Part shown: positions 23,622 through 33,719 of the stretch, one piece after another
Numbering within the stretch: position 1 is the first letter of the stretch
Layout: every line of letters starts with the position of its first letter
DNA from: Streptomyces sp. V2I9
GTDB lineage: Bacteria > Actinomycetota > Actinomycetes > Streptomycetales > Streptomycetaceae
Direction of reading: 5' to 3'
Assembly (NCBI RefSeq): GCF_030817475.1
Contig: NZ_JAUSZJ010000002.1
Coordinates: 3,982,626-4,046,625 of the forward strand
DNA: 64,000 nt
Translations under genes and position numbers: made by a program
Notes under the pieces: model-generated
Told to the model about the DNA's origin: nothing
What the model saw: only the letters and a program-made list of their open reading frames with translations
The model's database searches: none

Positions 23622-24343
23622 CCGAGAACCCCCACGCGAACGGCGGCGAGGGCAACGCCGTACCCGCCCCGCGCGACACCGCCGGCGAGGTCATCCGCGT
23701 CCGCAAGGGCATGTTCGGCGCGAACAACGGCGGCGACACCTCCGGCTACGGCGGCCTCGTCCGCACCATCACCCTGCCGGGTGCCGCCTCGCGGCCGTAC
23801 GGCGGCTGGTTCGACGAGGTGGCCGACGAACTCGAAGGGGCCCTGGAGGAACAGGACCTCCTCCCCGGGAACGCCATCGAGAAGACCGTCGTCGACCGCG
23901 ACGAACTGACCTTCCACATCGCGCGCGAACACCTGGTCCAGGTCGCCCGCACCCTGCGCGACGACCCCGCCCTGCGCTTCGAACTCTGCACGGGCGTCAG
24001 CGGCGTCCACTTCCCCGGCGACACGGGCCGCGAGCTGCACGCCGTCTACCACCTGCGCTCGCTCACCCACGGCCGGATCATCCGGCTGGAGGTCTCCGCC
24101 CCGGACAGCGACCCGCACATCCCGTCGCTCGTCACGGTCTACCCGACCAACGACTGGCACGAGCGTGAGGCGTACGACTTCTTCGGGCTCATCTTCGACG
24201 GGCACCCGGCCCTCACCCGGATCATGATGCCGGACGACTGGCAGGGCTTCCCGCAGCGCAAGGACTACCCGCTCGGCGGCATCGCCGTCGAGTACAAGGG
24301 CGCCCAGATCCCGGCTCCGGACCAGCGGAGGTCGTACTCCTGA
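23618..24343 (+). CDS. nuoC: NADH-quinone oxidoreductase subunit C
   Basis: 241 residues, a soluble subunit of the connecting module that docks next to NuoD. The 30-kDa subunit signature is present near the C-terminus: NDWHEREAYDFFGLIFDGHP, followed by LTRIMMPDDWQGFPQRKDYPLGG (the second part quoted as RIMMPDDWQGFPQRKDYPL). The first 35 residues are a Gly/Asn-rich extension common in actinobacteria. It starts with GTG overlapping the nuoB stop (GTGA) and its stop overlaps the nuoD ATG by one base, so translation is coupled through these genes. Confidence 0.97.
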   Translation: MTENPHANGGEGNAVPAPRDTAGEVIRVRKGMFGANNGGDTSGYGGLVRTITLPGAASRPYGGWFDEVADELEGALEEQDLLPGNAIEKTVVDRDELTFHIAREHLVQVARTLRDDPALRFELCTGVSGVHFPGDTGRELHAVYHLRSLTHGRIIRLEVSAPDSDPHIPSLVTVYPTNDWHEREAYDFFGLIFDGHPALTRIMMPDDWQGFPQRKDYPLGGIAVEYKGAQIPAPDQRRSYS

Positions 24344-25666
24344 TGACCACTCCCCATGCAACGCCCCGTGCCACGACCGAGGGGACTGTATATACAGTCA
24401 CCGGCGGCGACTGGGACGAGGTCGTCGAATCCGCGGTGAAGTCCGACGACGAGCGCATCATCGTCAACATGGGCCCTCAGCACCCGTCGACGCACGGCGT
24501 GCTCCGCCTCATCCTGGAGATCGACGGCGAGACCGTCACCGAGGCCCGCTGCGGCATCGGCTACCTCCACACGGGCATCGAGAAGAACCTCGAATTCCGC
24601 AGCTGGACGCAGGGCACCACCTTCGTCACGCGCATGGACTACCTGACGCCGTTCTTCAACGAGACGGCGTACTGCCTGGGCGTCGAGAAGCTCCTCGGCA
24701 TCGAGGAGCAGATCCCCGACCGGGCCACCGTCCTGCGCGTCCTGCTGATGGAGCTCAACCGGCTCTCCTCGCACCTGGTCTGCATCGCCACCGGCGGTAT
24801 GGAGCTGGGCGCGACCACGATCATGATCTACGGCTTCCGCGATCGTGAACTGGTTCTCGACCTCTTCGAGCTGATCACCGGGCTTGCGCATGAACCACGC
24901 GTTCGTCCGCCCCGGCGGCCTCGCCCAGGACCTGCCGCCGGGCGCGGTCGACCAGCTGCGCGAGTTCGTGAAGACCATGAAGAAGAACCTGCCGGAGTAC
25001 GACAAGCTCGCCACCGGCAACCCCATCTTCAAGGCCCGCATGCAGGACGTCGGCTACCTCGACCTCGCCGGCTGCATGGCGCTCGGCGCCACCGGCCCGG
25101 TGCTGCGCTCCGCCGGACTCCCGCACGACCTGCGCAAGACCGACCCGTACTGCGGCTACGAGACGTACGACTTCGACGTCCCGACCGCCGACACCTGCGA
25201 CTCCTACGGGCGCTTCCTCATCCGCCTGGAGGAGATGCGCCAGTCGCTGCGGATCATCGAGCAGTGCATCGAGCGCCTGGAGCCGGGGCCGGTCATGGTC
25301 GCCGACAAGAAGATCGCCTGGCCCGCACAGCTCGCCCTCGGCCCGGACGGACTCGGCAACTCGCTCGACCACATCCGGAAGATCATGGGTACCTCCATGG
25401 AGGCCCTGATCCACCACTTCAAGCTGGTGACCGAGGGCTTCCGGGTCCCGCCCGGCCAGACGTACACCGCCGTCGAGTCCCCCAAGGGCGAACTCGGCGT
25501 GCACGTCGTCTCCGACGGCGGCACCCGCCCCTACCGGGTCCACTTCCGTGACCCGTCGTTCACCAACCTGCAGGCCATGGCGGCGATGTGCGAAGGCGGC
25601 CAGGTCGCCGACGTCATCGTCGCCGTCGCGTCCATCGACCCCGTGATGGGAGGCGTCGACCGGTGA
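24343..25666 (+). pseudogene. nuoD: NADH-quinone oxidoreductase subunit D, frame broken by one extra base
   Basis: The 49-kDa subunit that with NuoB forms the quinone site. Codons 1-180 read normally up to ELITG; the sequence then runs GGG CTT GCG CAT and goes out of frame, while the frame from 24884 reads LRMNHAFVRPGG, the exact expected continuation, to a stop at 25664-25666 that overlaps nuoE. Removing one T at 24884/24885 gives an intact 440-residue protein with RIIVNMGPQHPSTHGVLRL, HLVCIATGGMELGATT and DIYDFDVPT-like YETYDFDVPTADTCDSYGR. All else is intact, so a sequencing or assembly error is the likeliest cause; a recent real mutation is the alternative. The N-terminal part contains a 16-bp AT-rich palindrome. 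Confidence 0.9.
24384..24399. promoter_or_regulatory. 16-bp AT-rich perfect palindrome inside the start of nuoD
   Basis: GACTGTATATACAGTC is a perfect palindrome. In frame it uses ACT GTA TAT ACA, four codons rare in Streptomyces in a row. The sequence looks like an operator placed in the coding region; it shares CTG-(TA)n-CAG with LexA and some GntR-type sites, but I cannot assign a protein. Confidence 0.4.
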
Positions 25667-26570
25667 CCACCTCACGCCAAGACGTCAGTCTGGGGATGCC
25701 GCAGCTCCCCGCCGCCCCCTACCCGGCCGAGGTGCGCGCCCGGCTCGACGCGGACGCGAAGGAGGTGCTGGCCCGCTACCCCGGCAGCCGCTCCGCCCTC
25801 CTGCCGCTGCTGCACCTCGTGCAGTCCGAGGAGGGGTACGTCTCCCGTACGGGCATCGCCTTCTGCGCCGAGACGCTCGACCTCACCACCGCCGAGGTCA
25901 CCGCCGTCGCCACCTTCTACTCCATGTACCGGCGCAGGCCGAGCGGCGACTACCAGGTCGGCGTGTGCACCAACACGCTCTGCGCGGTCATGGGCGGCGA
26001 CGCCATCTTCGACACGCTCAAGGAGCACCTCGGGGTCGGCAACAACGAGACCACCGAGGACGGCAAGGTCACCCTCGAACACATCGAGTGCAACGCCGCC
26101 TGCGACTTCGCGCCCGTCGTGATGGTCAACTGGGAGTTCTTCGACAACCAGACGCCCGAGAGCGCCACGCGGCTCGTGGACGACCTGATCGCCGGCCGCA
26201 CCGTCGAACCCACCCGCGGCGCGCCGATCTGCTCCTACAAGGAGACCGCCCGCATCCTGGCCGGTTTCCCCGACGAGCGCCCCGGCGCCGTCGAGGCGAC
26301 CGGCGGCGCGGGCCCCGCCTCCCTCGTCGGGCTCAAGCTCGCCAAGGGCGAGGCGCTCCCGAAGGCGCGCGTGGTCTCCCCGCGCGACGGGCAGCCCAAG
26401 GCCACCCCGCCGCACGACCCTTCGCCGTCCGAGCACCTCAGCTCGCACGCCCGCCCGTCACCCGACCCCCGCCCCTCAACGAGTCCCTCCGGGACACCGA
26501 ACACCTCGCAGCAGACCTCGGCCTCCGACCCGGAGCACCCGGCCGGGCCCGCAGCCGAGGAGGGGGAGTG

Positions 26571-26571
<1 letters not shown>
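25663..26571 (+). CDS. nuoE: NADH-quinone oxidoreductase subunit E
   Basis: 302 residues. The 24-kDa subunit of the NADH-oxidising arm, holding 2Fe-2S cluster N1a through C102 and C107 (GVCTNTLCAVMGG) and C143 and C147 (ECNAACDFAP), the CX4C...CX3C pattern of the family. The core ends near residue 190; the rest is a long Pro/Ser/Ala-rich tail (about 235-302) of low complexity, longer than in proteobacterial NuoE. GTG at 25663 overlaps the nuoD stop (GTGA), and its stop overlaps the ATG of nuoF by one base. Confidence 0.96.
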
Positions 26572-27943
<1,372 letters not shown>

Positions 27944-27947
<4 letters not shown>

Positions 27948-30454
27948 CAGTCACCACGAGTGCGCCCTCCGGGGGCGGCGAGGCGGCCATCCCGCCCGAG
28001 GACCTGGTCACGCTGACCATCGACGGCATCGAGATCAGCGTCCCCAAGGGGACCCTGGTCATCCGCGCCGCCGAACTCCTCGGCATCGAGATCCCGCGCT
28101 TCTGCGACCACCCGCTCCTCGACCCCGCCGGCGCCTGCCGCCAGTGCATCGTCGAGGTCGAGGGGCAGCGCAAGCCCATGGCCTCCTGCACCATCACCTG
28201 CACCGACGGCATGGTCGTCAAGTCGCAGATCACCTCTCCTGTCGCCGAGAAGGCGCAGAAGGGCGTGATGGAGCTGCTGCTGATCAACCACCCGCTGGAC
28301 TGCCCCGTCTGCGACAAGGGCGGCGAGTGCCCGCTCCAGAACCAGGCGATGTCGCACGGCGACGCCGACTCCCGGTTCGAGGGGAAGAAGCGGACCTTCG
28401 AGAAGCCCGTCCCGATCTCCACCCAGGTCCTCCTGGACCGCGAACGGTGCGTGCTCTGCGCCCGCTGCACCCGGTTCTCCAACCAGGTGGCCGGCGATCC
28501 CATGATCGAGCTGATCGAGCGCGGCGCGCTCCAGCAGGTCGGCACCGGCGAGGGCGACCCCTTCCAGTCGTACTTCTCCGGCAACACCATCCAGATCTGC
28601 CCGGTCGGCGCGCTCACGTCGGCGGCGTACCGGTTCCGCTCCCGCCCCTTCGACCTGGTCTCCACCCCCTCGGTGTGCGAGCAGTGCTCGGGCGGCTGCG
28701 CCACCCGCACCGACCACCGGCGCGGCAAGGTCGTCCGCCGCCTCGCGGCCAACGAGCCCGAGGTCAACGAGGAGTGGGTCTGCGACAAGGGGAGGTTCGG
28801 CTTCCGCTACGCCCAGCAGCGCGACCGCCTCACCACCCCGCTCGTCCGCAACGCCGGGGGTGAGCTGGAACCGGCGAGCTGGCCCGAGGCGCTGGAAGCC
28901 GCCGCGGCCGGACTCCTCGCCGCCCGCGGCCGTACCGGCGTCCTCACCGGCGGCCGGCTCACCGTCGAGGACGCCTACGCGTACAGCAAGTTCGCCCGCG
29001 TCGCCCTCGGCACCAACGACATCGACTTCCGCTCCCGCGTCCACAGCGCGGAGGAGGCCGACTTCCTGGCCGCCCGGGTCGCCGGACGCGGCCTGGACCT
29101 GGACGGCGAGGGCGTCACGTACACCGCGCTGGAGAAGGCCCCCGCGGTCCTCCTCGTCGGGTTCGAGTCCGAGGAGGAGGCCCCCGGCGTCTTCCTCCGG
29201 CTGCGCAAGGCCCACCGCAAGGGCGGGCAGAAGACCTTCGCGCTCGCCTCGCACGCCACGCGCGGCCTCGTGAAGGCGGGCGGCACCCTGCTGCCCGCCG
29301 CCCCCGGCACCGAGACCGAATGGCTCGACGCGCTCGCGGGCGGCGTCGGCCTGGAGGCCGAAGGGGCCGCGGCGGCCGAGGCGCTCCGCACCGAGCACTC
29401 CCTGATCATCGTCGGCGAGCGGCTGGCCGGGGTGCCCGGCGCCCTGTCCGCCGCGATCCGTACCGCCGCCGCCACCGGCGCGCGCCTGGTGTGGATTCCG
29501 CGCCGGGCGGGTGACCGGGGCGCGGTCGAGGCCGGCGCCCTGCCCACGCTGCTGCCCGGCGGCCGTCCGGCCACCGACCCGCGCGCCCGCGACGAGGTCG
29601 CGGCGCTGTGGCGGCTGGCCGAACTGCCCTCCCGCCACGGCCGCGACACCGGCCAGATCGTCGAGGCCGCGGCCACCGGCGAACTGGGCGCGCTGCTCGT
29701 CGCCGGGGTCGGCGTCGAGGACCTGCCCGACCCGGCCCGTGCCCTCCAGGCGCTGGACGAGGTCGGCTTCCTGGTCTCCCTGGAGCTGCGGCCGAGCGCG
29801 GTCACCGCCCGCGCGGACGTGGTCCTCCCGGTCGCCGCCGTCGCGGAGAAGTCCGGCACCTTCCTCAACTGGGAGGGCCGGGTCCGGATGTTCGAGGCGG
29901 CGCTCAAGCCCGAGCAGATGACCCGGACGCTCGCCCCGACCGACCTGCGGGTGCTGCACATGCTGGCCGACGCCATGGACGTGCACTTCGCCCTGCCGGA
30001 CCTGGCCTCCGCCCGCCGCGAGCTGGACCGGCTCGGCGGCTGGGAGGGCGGGCGCGCGGACGACCCGCGCGAGGGCGCGCGGCCGCTGCCCCGCCCCGGC
30101 GACGGCGAGGCCGTCCTCGCGGGCCACCGCATGCTGCTCGACCTCGGGCGGCTCCAGGAGGGCGACACCGCCCTCGCCGGGACCCGGCACGCGGCCGTCG
30201 CCCGGCTGTCGGCGGCCACCGCCGCCGAGACCGGCGTCAAGGACGGCGACCCGCTCGCCGTCACCGGCCCGGCCGGGACCGTCGAACTGCCGCTCGCCGT
30301 CACCGACATGCCGGACCGGGTGGTCTGGGTGCCGCTGAACTCGGTGGGACGCGGCATCCCCGCCGACACCGGCGTGAACCCGGGCGGCCTGGTGCGGATC
30401 GGCCCGGCCACCGCACCGGGCGCACCCGTCGAACCATCGGAGGTACGAGCGTGA
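27944..30454 (+). CDS. nuoG: NADH-quinone oxidoreductase subunit G
   Basis: 836 residues. The large 75-kDa subunit carrying most clusters of the peripheral arm. Visible ligands: 2Fe-2S N1b C54, C65, C68, C82; N5 H116, C120, C123, C129; N4 C169, C172, C175, C219; and the extra distant cluster N7 C245, C248, C252, C280, as found in E. coli and Thermus but not in mitochondria. A molybdopterin-oxidoreductase-like domain follows (about 295-700) without a cofactor role, and an aspartate-decarboxylase-like beta-barrel domain ends the protein. ATG overlaps the nuoF stop (ATGA). Confidence 0.97.
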
Positions 30455-31854
30455 CTGGCCTCGCCGCACTCACGACGGCGCCCGAGGGCGTCGTCCTCGC
30501 CGCCGAGGATCTCTCGATGTTCGGCACCGACCCCTGGTGGCTGGTGGTCGTCAAGGCGGTCTTCTGCTTCGCCTTCCTGATGGTGACCGTGCTGTTCTCC
30601 ATCGTGTGGGAGCGCAAGGTCGTCGCCTGGATGCAGCTGCGCATCGGCCCCAACCGCCACGGCCCCTGGGGCATGCTCCAGTCGCTCGCCGACGGCATCA
30701 AGCTGATGCTCAAGGAAGACGTCATCGTCAAGCGGGCCGACAAGGTCGTCTACGTCCTGGCGCCGATCGTCGCGGCGATCCCGGCGTTCATGGCGATCGC
30801 GGTCATCCCGTTCGGCCCCGCCGACAACCAGGTGTCGATCTTCGGCCACCGTACGGCGATGCAGCTCACCGACCTGCCGATCGCGATGCTCTACATCCTC
30901 GCGGTCGCCTCGGTCGGCATCTACGGGCTCGTCCTGGCGGGCTGGTCCTCCGGATCGACGTACCCGCTCCTCGGCGGTCTGCGCTCCTGCGCCCAGATGA
31001 TCAGCTACGAGATCGCCATGGGCGCCGCGTTCGCCTCCGTCTTCCTCTACTCCGGGTCGATGTCGACGTCGGCGATCGTGGAGGCGCAGGCGGACCGCTG
31101 GTTCGTCGTCCTGCTGCCGGTCTCCTTCATCATCTACATCATCACGATGGTCGGGGAGACGAACCGCGCGCCGTTCGACATGCCGGAGTCCGAGGGCGAC
31201 CTCGTCGGCGGGTTCAACACCGAGTACTCCTCGATCAAGTTCGCGATGTTCATGCTCGCCGAGTACGTCAACATGGTCACCGTCTCCGCGGTCTCCGTGA
31301 CCCTCTTCCTCGGCGGCTGGCGGGCCCCGTACCCGGTCAGCACCTTCTGGGAGGGCGCGAACCAGGGCTGGTGGCCGATGCTCTGGTTCGTCCTCAAGGT
31401 CCAGCTGCTGCTGTTCTTCTTCATCTGGCTGCGCGGCACGCTCCCGCGGGTCCGTTACGACCAGCTGATGAAGCTCGGCTGGAAGGTCCTCATCCCGGTC
31501 TCCGTGGTCTGGCTGATGCTCGTCGCCACCGTCCGCGCCCTGCGCAACGAGGGCTACGACTTCTCCCGGATCGTGCTGTACGTCGGGGCGGCCGTGATCG
31601 CGGTCCTGCTGATCTCCTTCGTCGTCGACATGTTCCGCGACCGGAAGAACCGGGCCGAGGCGGAGGCGGCCGGACCGGAGCCCGCCTTCGACCCGATGGC
31701 GGGCGGGTTCCCGGTGCCGCCGCTGCCCGGCCAGACCCTGCCGCCGGTGCCCAGGCGCACTCCACGGCGCGAGCGGGAGCTCGTTGTCAGTGGTGGGCCG
31801 GATACTCAGAGTGACGGAAACGCGAGTGACGGAAAGGAGGCCGGCGGTGTCTGA
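30451..31854 (+). CDS. nuoH: NADH-quinone oxidoreductase subunit H
   Basis: 467 residues with eight predicted membrane helices. Subunit H forms most of the quinone-access channel. Conserved parts: ERKVVAWMQLRIGPNRHGPWG after helix 1 (quoted as ERKVVAWMQ and LRIGPNRHGPWG), the charged loop GETNRAPFDMPESEGDLVGG with the acidic residues of the E-channel, and FNTEYSSIKFAMFMLAEYVN. The last 75 residues are a soluble Pro/Arg-rich tail not found in proteobacterial homologues. GTG overlaps the nuoG stop. Near the end, two copies of GAGTGACGGAAA (31809-31820, 31824-31835) precede the nuoI ribosome binding site. Confidence 0.97.
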   Translation: MTGLAALTTAPEGVVLAAEDLSMFGTDPWWLVVVKAVFCFAFLMVTVLFSIVWERKVVAWMQLRIGPNRHGPWGMLQSLADGIKLMLKEDVIVKRADKVVYVLAPIVAAIPAFMAIAVIPFGPADNQVSIFGHRTAMQLTDLPIAMLYILAVASVGIYGLVLAGWSSGSTYPLLGGLRSCAQMISYEIAMGAAFASVFLYSGSMSTSAIVEAQADRWFVVLLPVSFIIYIITMVGETNRAPFDMPESEGDLVGGFNTEYSSIKFAMFMLAEYVNMVTVSAVSVTLFLGGWRAPYPVSTFWEGANQGWWPMLWFVLKVQLLLFFFIWLRGTLPRVRYDQLMKLGWKVLIPVSVVWLMLVATVRALRNEGYDFSRIVLYVGAAVIAVLLISFVVDMFRDRKNRAEAEAAGPEPAFDPMAGGFPVPPLPGQTLPPVPRRTPRRERELVVSGGPDTQSDGNASDGKEAGGV

Positions 31855-32545
31855 GAAACCAGAGCTCACGGGCTCATCGGGATCCGCTGGGTCCTCGGGC
31901 CGGGCGGAGGGATCGGGGGAGAAGTTCCAGAACCCCGTGGCCGGCTTCGGCGTGACCTTCAAGGCCATGTTCAAGAAGCGGCTCACCGAGCAGTATCCGG
32001 AGACGCCGAAGGTGACGGCGCCCCGCTTCCACGGCCGCCACCAGCTCAACCGCCACCCGGACGGCCTGGAGAAGTGCGTCGGCTGCGAGCTGTGCGCCTG
32101 GGCCTGTCCCGCCGACGCGATCTACGTGGAGGGCGCGGACAACACCGAGGAGGAGCGCTACTCCCCGGGTGAGCGCTACGGCCGCGTCTACCAGATCAAC
32201 TACGCGCGCTGCATCCTGTGCGGGCTGTGCATCGAGGCGTGCCCCACCCGCGCGCTGACGATGACGAACGAGTTCGAGCTGGCCAACACCACCCGCGAGA
32301 GCCTCATCTACACCAAGGACGAGCTGCTCGCGGGCCTGGAGGACGGCATGGTCGACAGCCCGCACGCGATCTACCCCGGCATGGACGAACAGGACTACTA
32401 CCGGGGCCTGGTCACCGAGGCCGCCCCCGGCACGGTCCCCCAGCCGGCCGTCTCGCGGGGCGAGCCGGACAAGCTCGACGAGGACCCCGTCGAGTCCACC
32501 CGCGCCGCCGACGCCACCCGTCCGGGCAAGGGGGTGGACGCGTGA
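31847..32545 (+). CDS. nuoI: NADH-quinone oxidoreductase subunit I
   Basis: 232 residues. Ferredoxin-like subunit with two 4Fe-4S clusters (N6a and N6b) that bridge NuoG and NuoB. Both CxxCxxCxxxC motifs are complete: C77, C80, C83, C87 (EKCVGCELCAWACP) and C122, C125, C128, C132 (ARCILCGLCIEACP). The first 30 residues are Ser/Gly-rich. GTG at 31847 was chosen over an upstream frame opening because GGAAAGGAGG lies seven bases before it; it overlaps the end of nuoH by eight bases. A Pro/Asp-rich C-terminal extension follows the ferredoxin fold. Confidence 0.97.
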   Translation: MSEKPELTGSSGSAGSSGRAEGSGEKFQNPVAGFGVTFKAMFKKRLTEQYPETPKVTAPRFHGRHQLNRHPDGLEKCVGCELCAWACPADAIYVEGADNTEEERYSPGERYGRVYQINYARCILCGLCIEACPTRALTMTNEFELANTTRESLIYTKDELLAGLEDGMVDSPHAIYPGMDEQDYYRGLVTEAAPGTVPQPAVSRGEPDKLDEDPVESTRAADATRPGKGVDA

Positions 32546-33411
32546 ACGCGCTGGCCGCAGCCACCGCCACCTCCACCGGCGAGGCCGTCCAGTTCTGGAT
32601 CCTGGGCACCGTCGCCGTGATCGGCGCGCTCGCCACGGTCCTGCTGAAGAGGGCCGTGCACAGCGCGCTCTCGCTCGCCGGCACCATGATCGTCCTCGCG
32701 GTGTTCTACCTCGCCAACGGGGCGTACTTCCTGGGCGTCGTCCAGATCGTCGTCTACACCGGCGCGATCATGATGCTGTTCCTCTTCGTCGTCATGCTCG
32801 TCGGCGTCACCGCGGCGGACTCCCTCAAGGAGACCCTGAAGGGCCAGCGCTGGATGGCCCTCGGGTGCGCCCTCGGGTTCGGCGTCCTGCTGATCGCCGG
32901 CATCGGCAACGCCTCGCTCTCCACCTTCAACGGGCTCGGCACCGCCAACGCCCGGCACGGGGGCAACGTCGAGGGTCTGGCCAACCTCATCTTCACCAAG
33001 TACGTCTTCGCCTTCGAGATCACCGGCGCCCTGCTGATCACCGCCACGGTCGGCGCGATGGTGCTCACCCACCGCGAGCGCACCGAACGGGCCAAAACCC
33101 AGCGGGAGATGGCCGAGCAGCGGGTCCGCGAGGGCAAGCACCTTCCGCCGCTCCCCGCCCCCGGCGTCTACGCCCGGCACAACGCGGTGGACATCCCCGG
33201 TCTGCTCCCCGACGGCACGCCGTCCGAGCTGACCGTCATGCAGACGCTGCGGGAGCGCGGCCAGGTCCGCGACGTCTCGCGGAAAGCCCTCGCCGACCTC
33301 AAGGCCCTGGAGCAGCGCTCCGGGGAGCGGCTCGGACGCGAGGACGCGGACGCCGTGGCGCGCGGGGCCGGTCCCGCGTCGGCGGCGGAGAATTCGGAGG
33401 CCGCCCAGTGA
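32542..33411 (+). CDS. nuoJ: NADH-quinone oxidoreductase subunit J
   Basis: 289 residues. The first 180 form five membrane helices typical of NuoJ, with the conserved third helix containing GVVQIVVYTGAIMMLFLFVVM, here quoted as VQIVVYTGAIMMLFLFVV, whose pi-bulge takes part in coupling quinone reduction to proton pumping. A soluble tail of about 105 residues (RTERAKTQREMAEQRVREGK to the end) is an actinobacterial extension with many charged residues. GTG overlaps the nuoI stop (GTGA) and the stop overlaps nuoK. Confidence 0.96.
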   Translation: MNALAAATATSTGEAVQFWILGTVAVIGALATVLLKRAVHSALSLAGTMIVLAVFYLANGAYFLGVVQIVVYTGAIMMLFLFVVMLVGVTAADSLKETLKGQRWMALGCALGFGVLLIAGIGNASLSTFNGLGTANARHGGNVEGLANLIFTKYVFAFEITGALLITATVGAMVLTHRERTERAKTQREMAEQRVREGKHLPPLPAPGVYARHNAVDIPGLLPDGTPSELTVMQTLRERGQVRDVSRKALADLKALEQRSGERLGREDADAVARGAGPASAAENSEAAQ

Positions 33412-33707
33412 ACCCGGTCAACTACCTCTACCTCGCGGCCCTGCTGTTCGCGATCGGCGCCTCCGGGGTGCTGATCCGGCGGAACGCGATCGTGGTGTTC
33501 ATGTGCGTCGAGCTGATGCTCAACGCCTGCAATCTGGCGTTCGTCACGTTCTCCCGGATGCACGGCAACCTCGACGGGCAGATCGTCGCGTTCTTCACGA
33601 TGGTCGTCGCCGCGGCGGAAGTCGTCGTCGGACTCGCGATCATCGTGTCGCTGTTCCGCTCCCGCCACTCGGCCTCGGTCGACGACGCCAGCCTGATGAA
33701 GCTGTAA
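33408..33707 (+). CDS. nuoK: NADH-quinone oxidoreductase subunit K
   Basis: 99 residues, three membrane helices. The two conserved membrane glutamates that relay protons in complex I are E35 (MCVELMLNACNL) and E71 (AAAEVVVGLAI), matching E36 and E72 of the E. coli subunit. Length is exactly that of the family. GTG overlaps the nuoJ stop (GTGA), and nuoL follows after 12 bases. Confidence 0.97.
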   Translation: MNPVNYLYLAALLFAIGASGVLIRRNAIVVFMCVELMLNACNLAFVTFSRMHGNLDGQIVAFFTMVVAAAEVVVGLAIIVSLFRSRHSASVDDASLMKL

Positions 33708-33719
33708 GGGGTCGGAAAC

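Noticed and set aside
24384..24399. LexA (SOS) box
   Set aside because: The CTG-TATATA-CAG core looks like an E. coli LexA site but is too short, and actinobacterial LexA sites have a GAAC-N4-GTTC form; nuo is not an SOS target.
24880..24892. Programmed +1 frameshift in nuoD
   Set aside because: No stop codon, upstream anti-ribosome-binding stimulator or downstream structure is evident at CTT-G; an extra base from sequencing or mutation is simpler.
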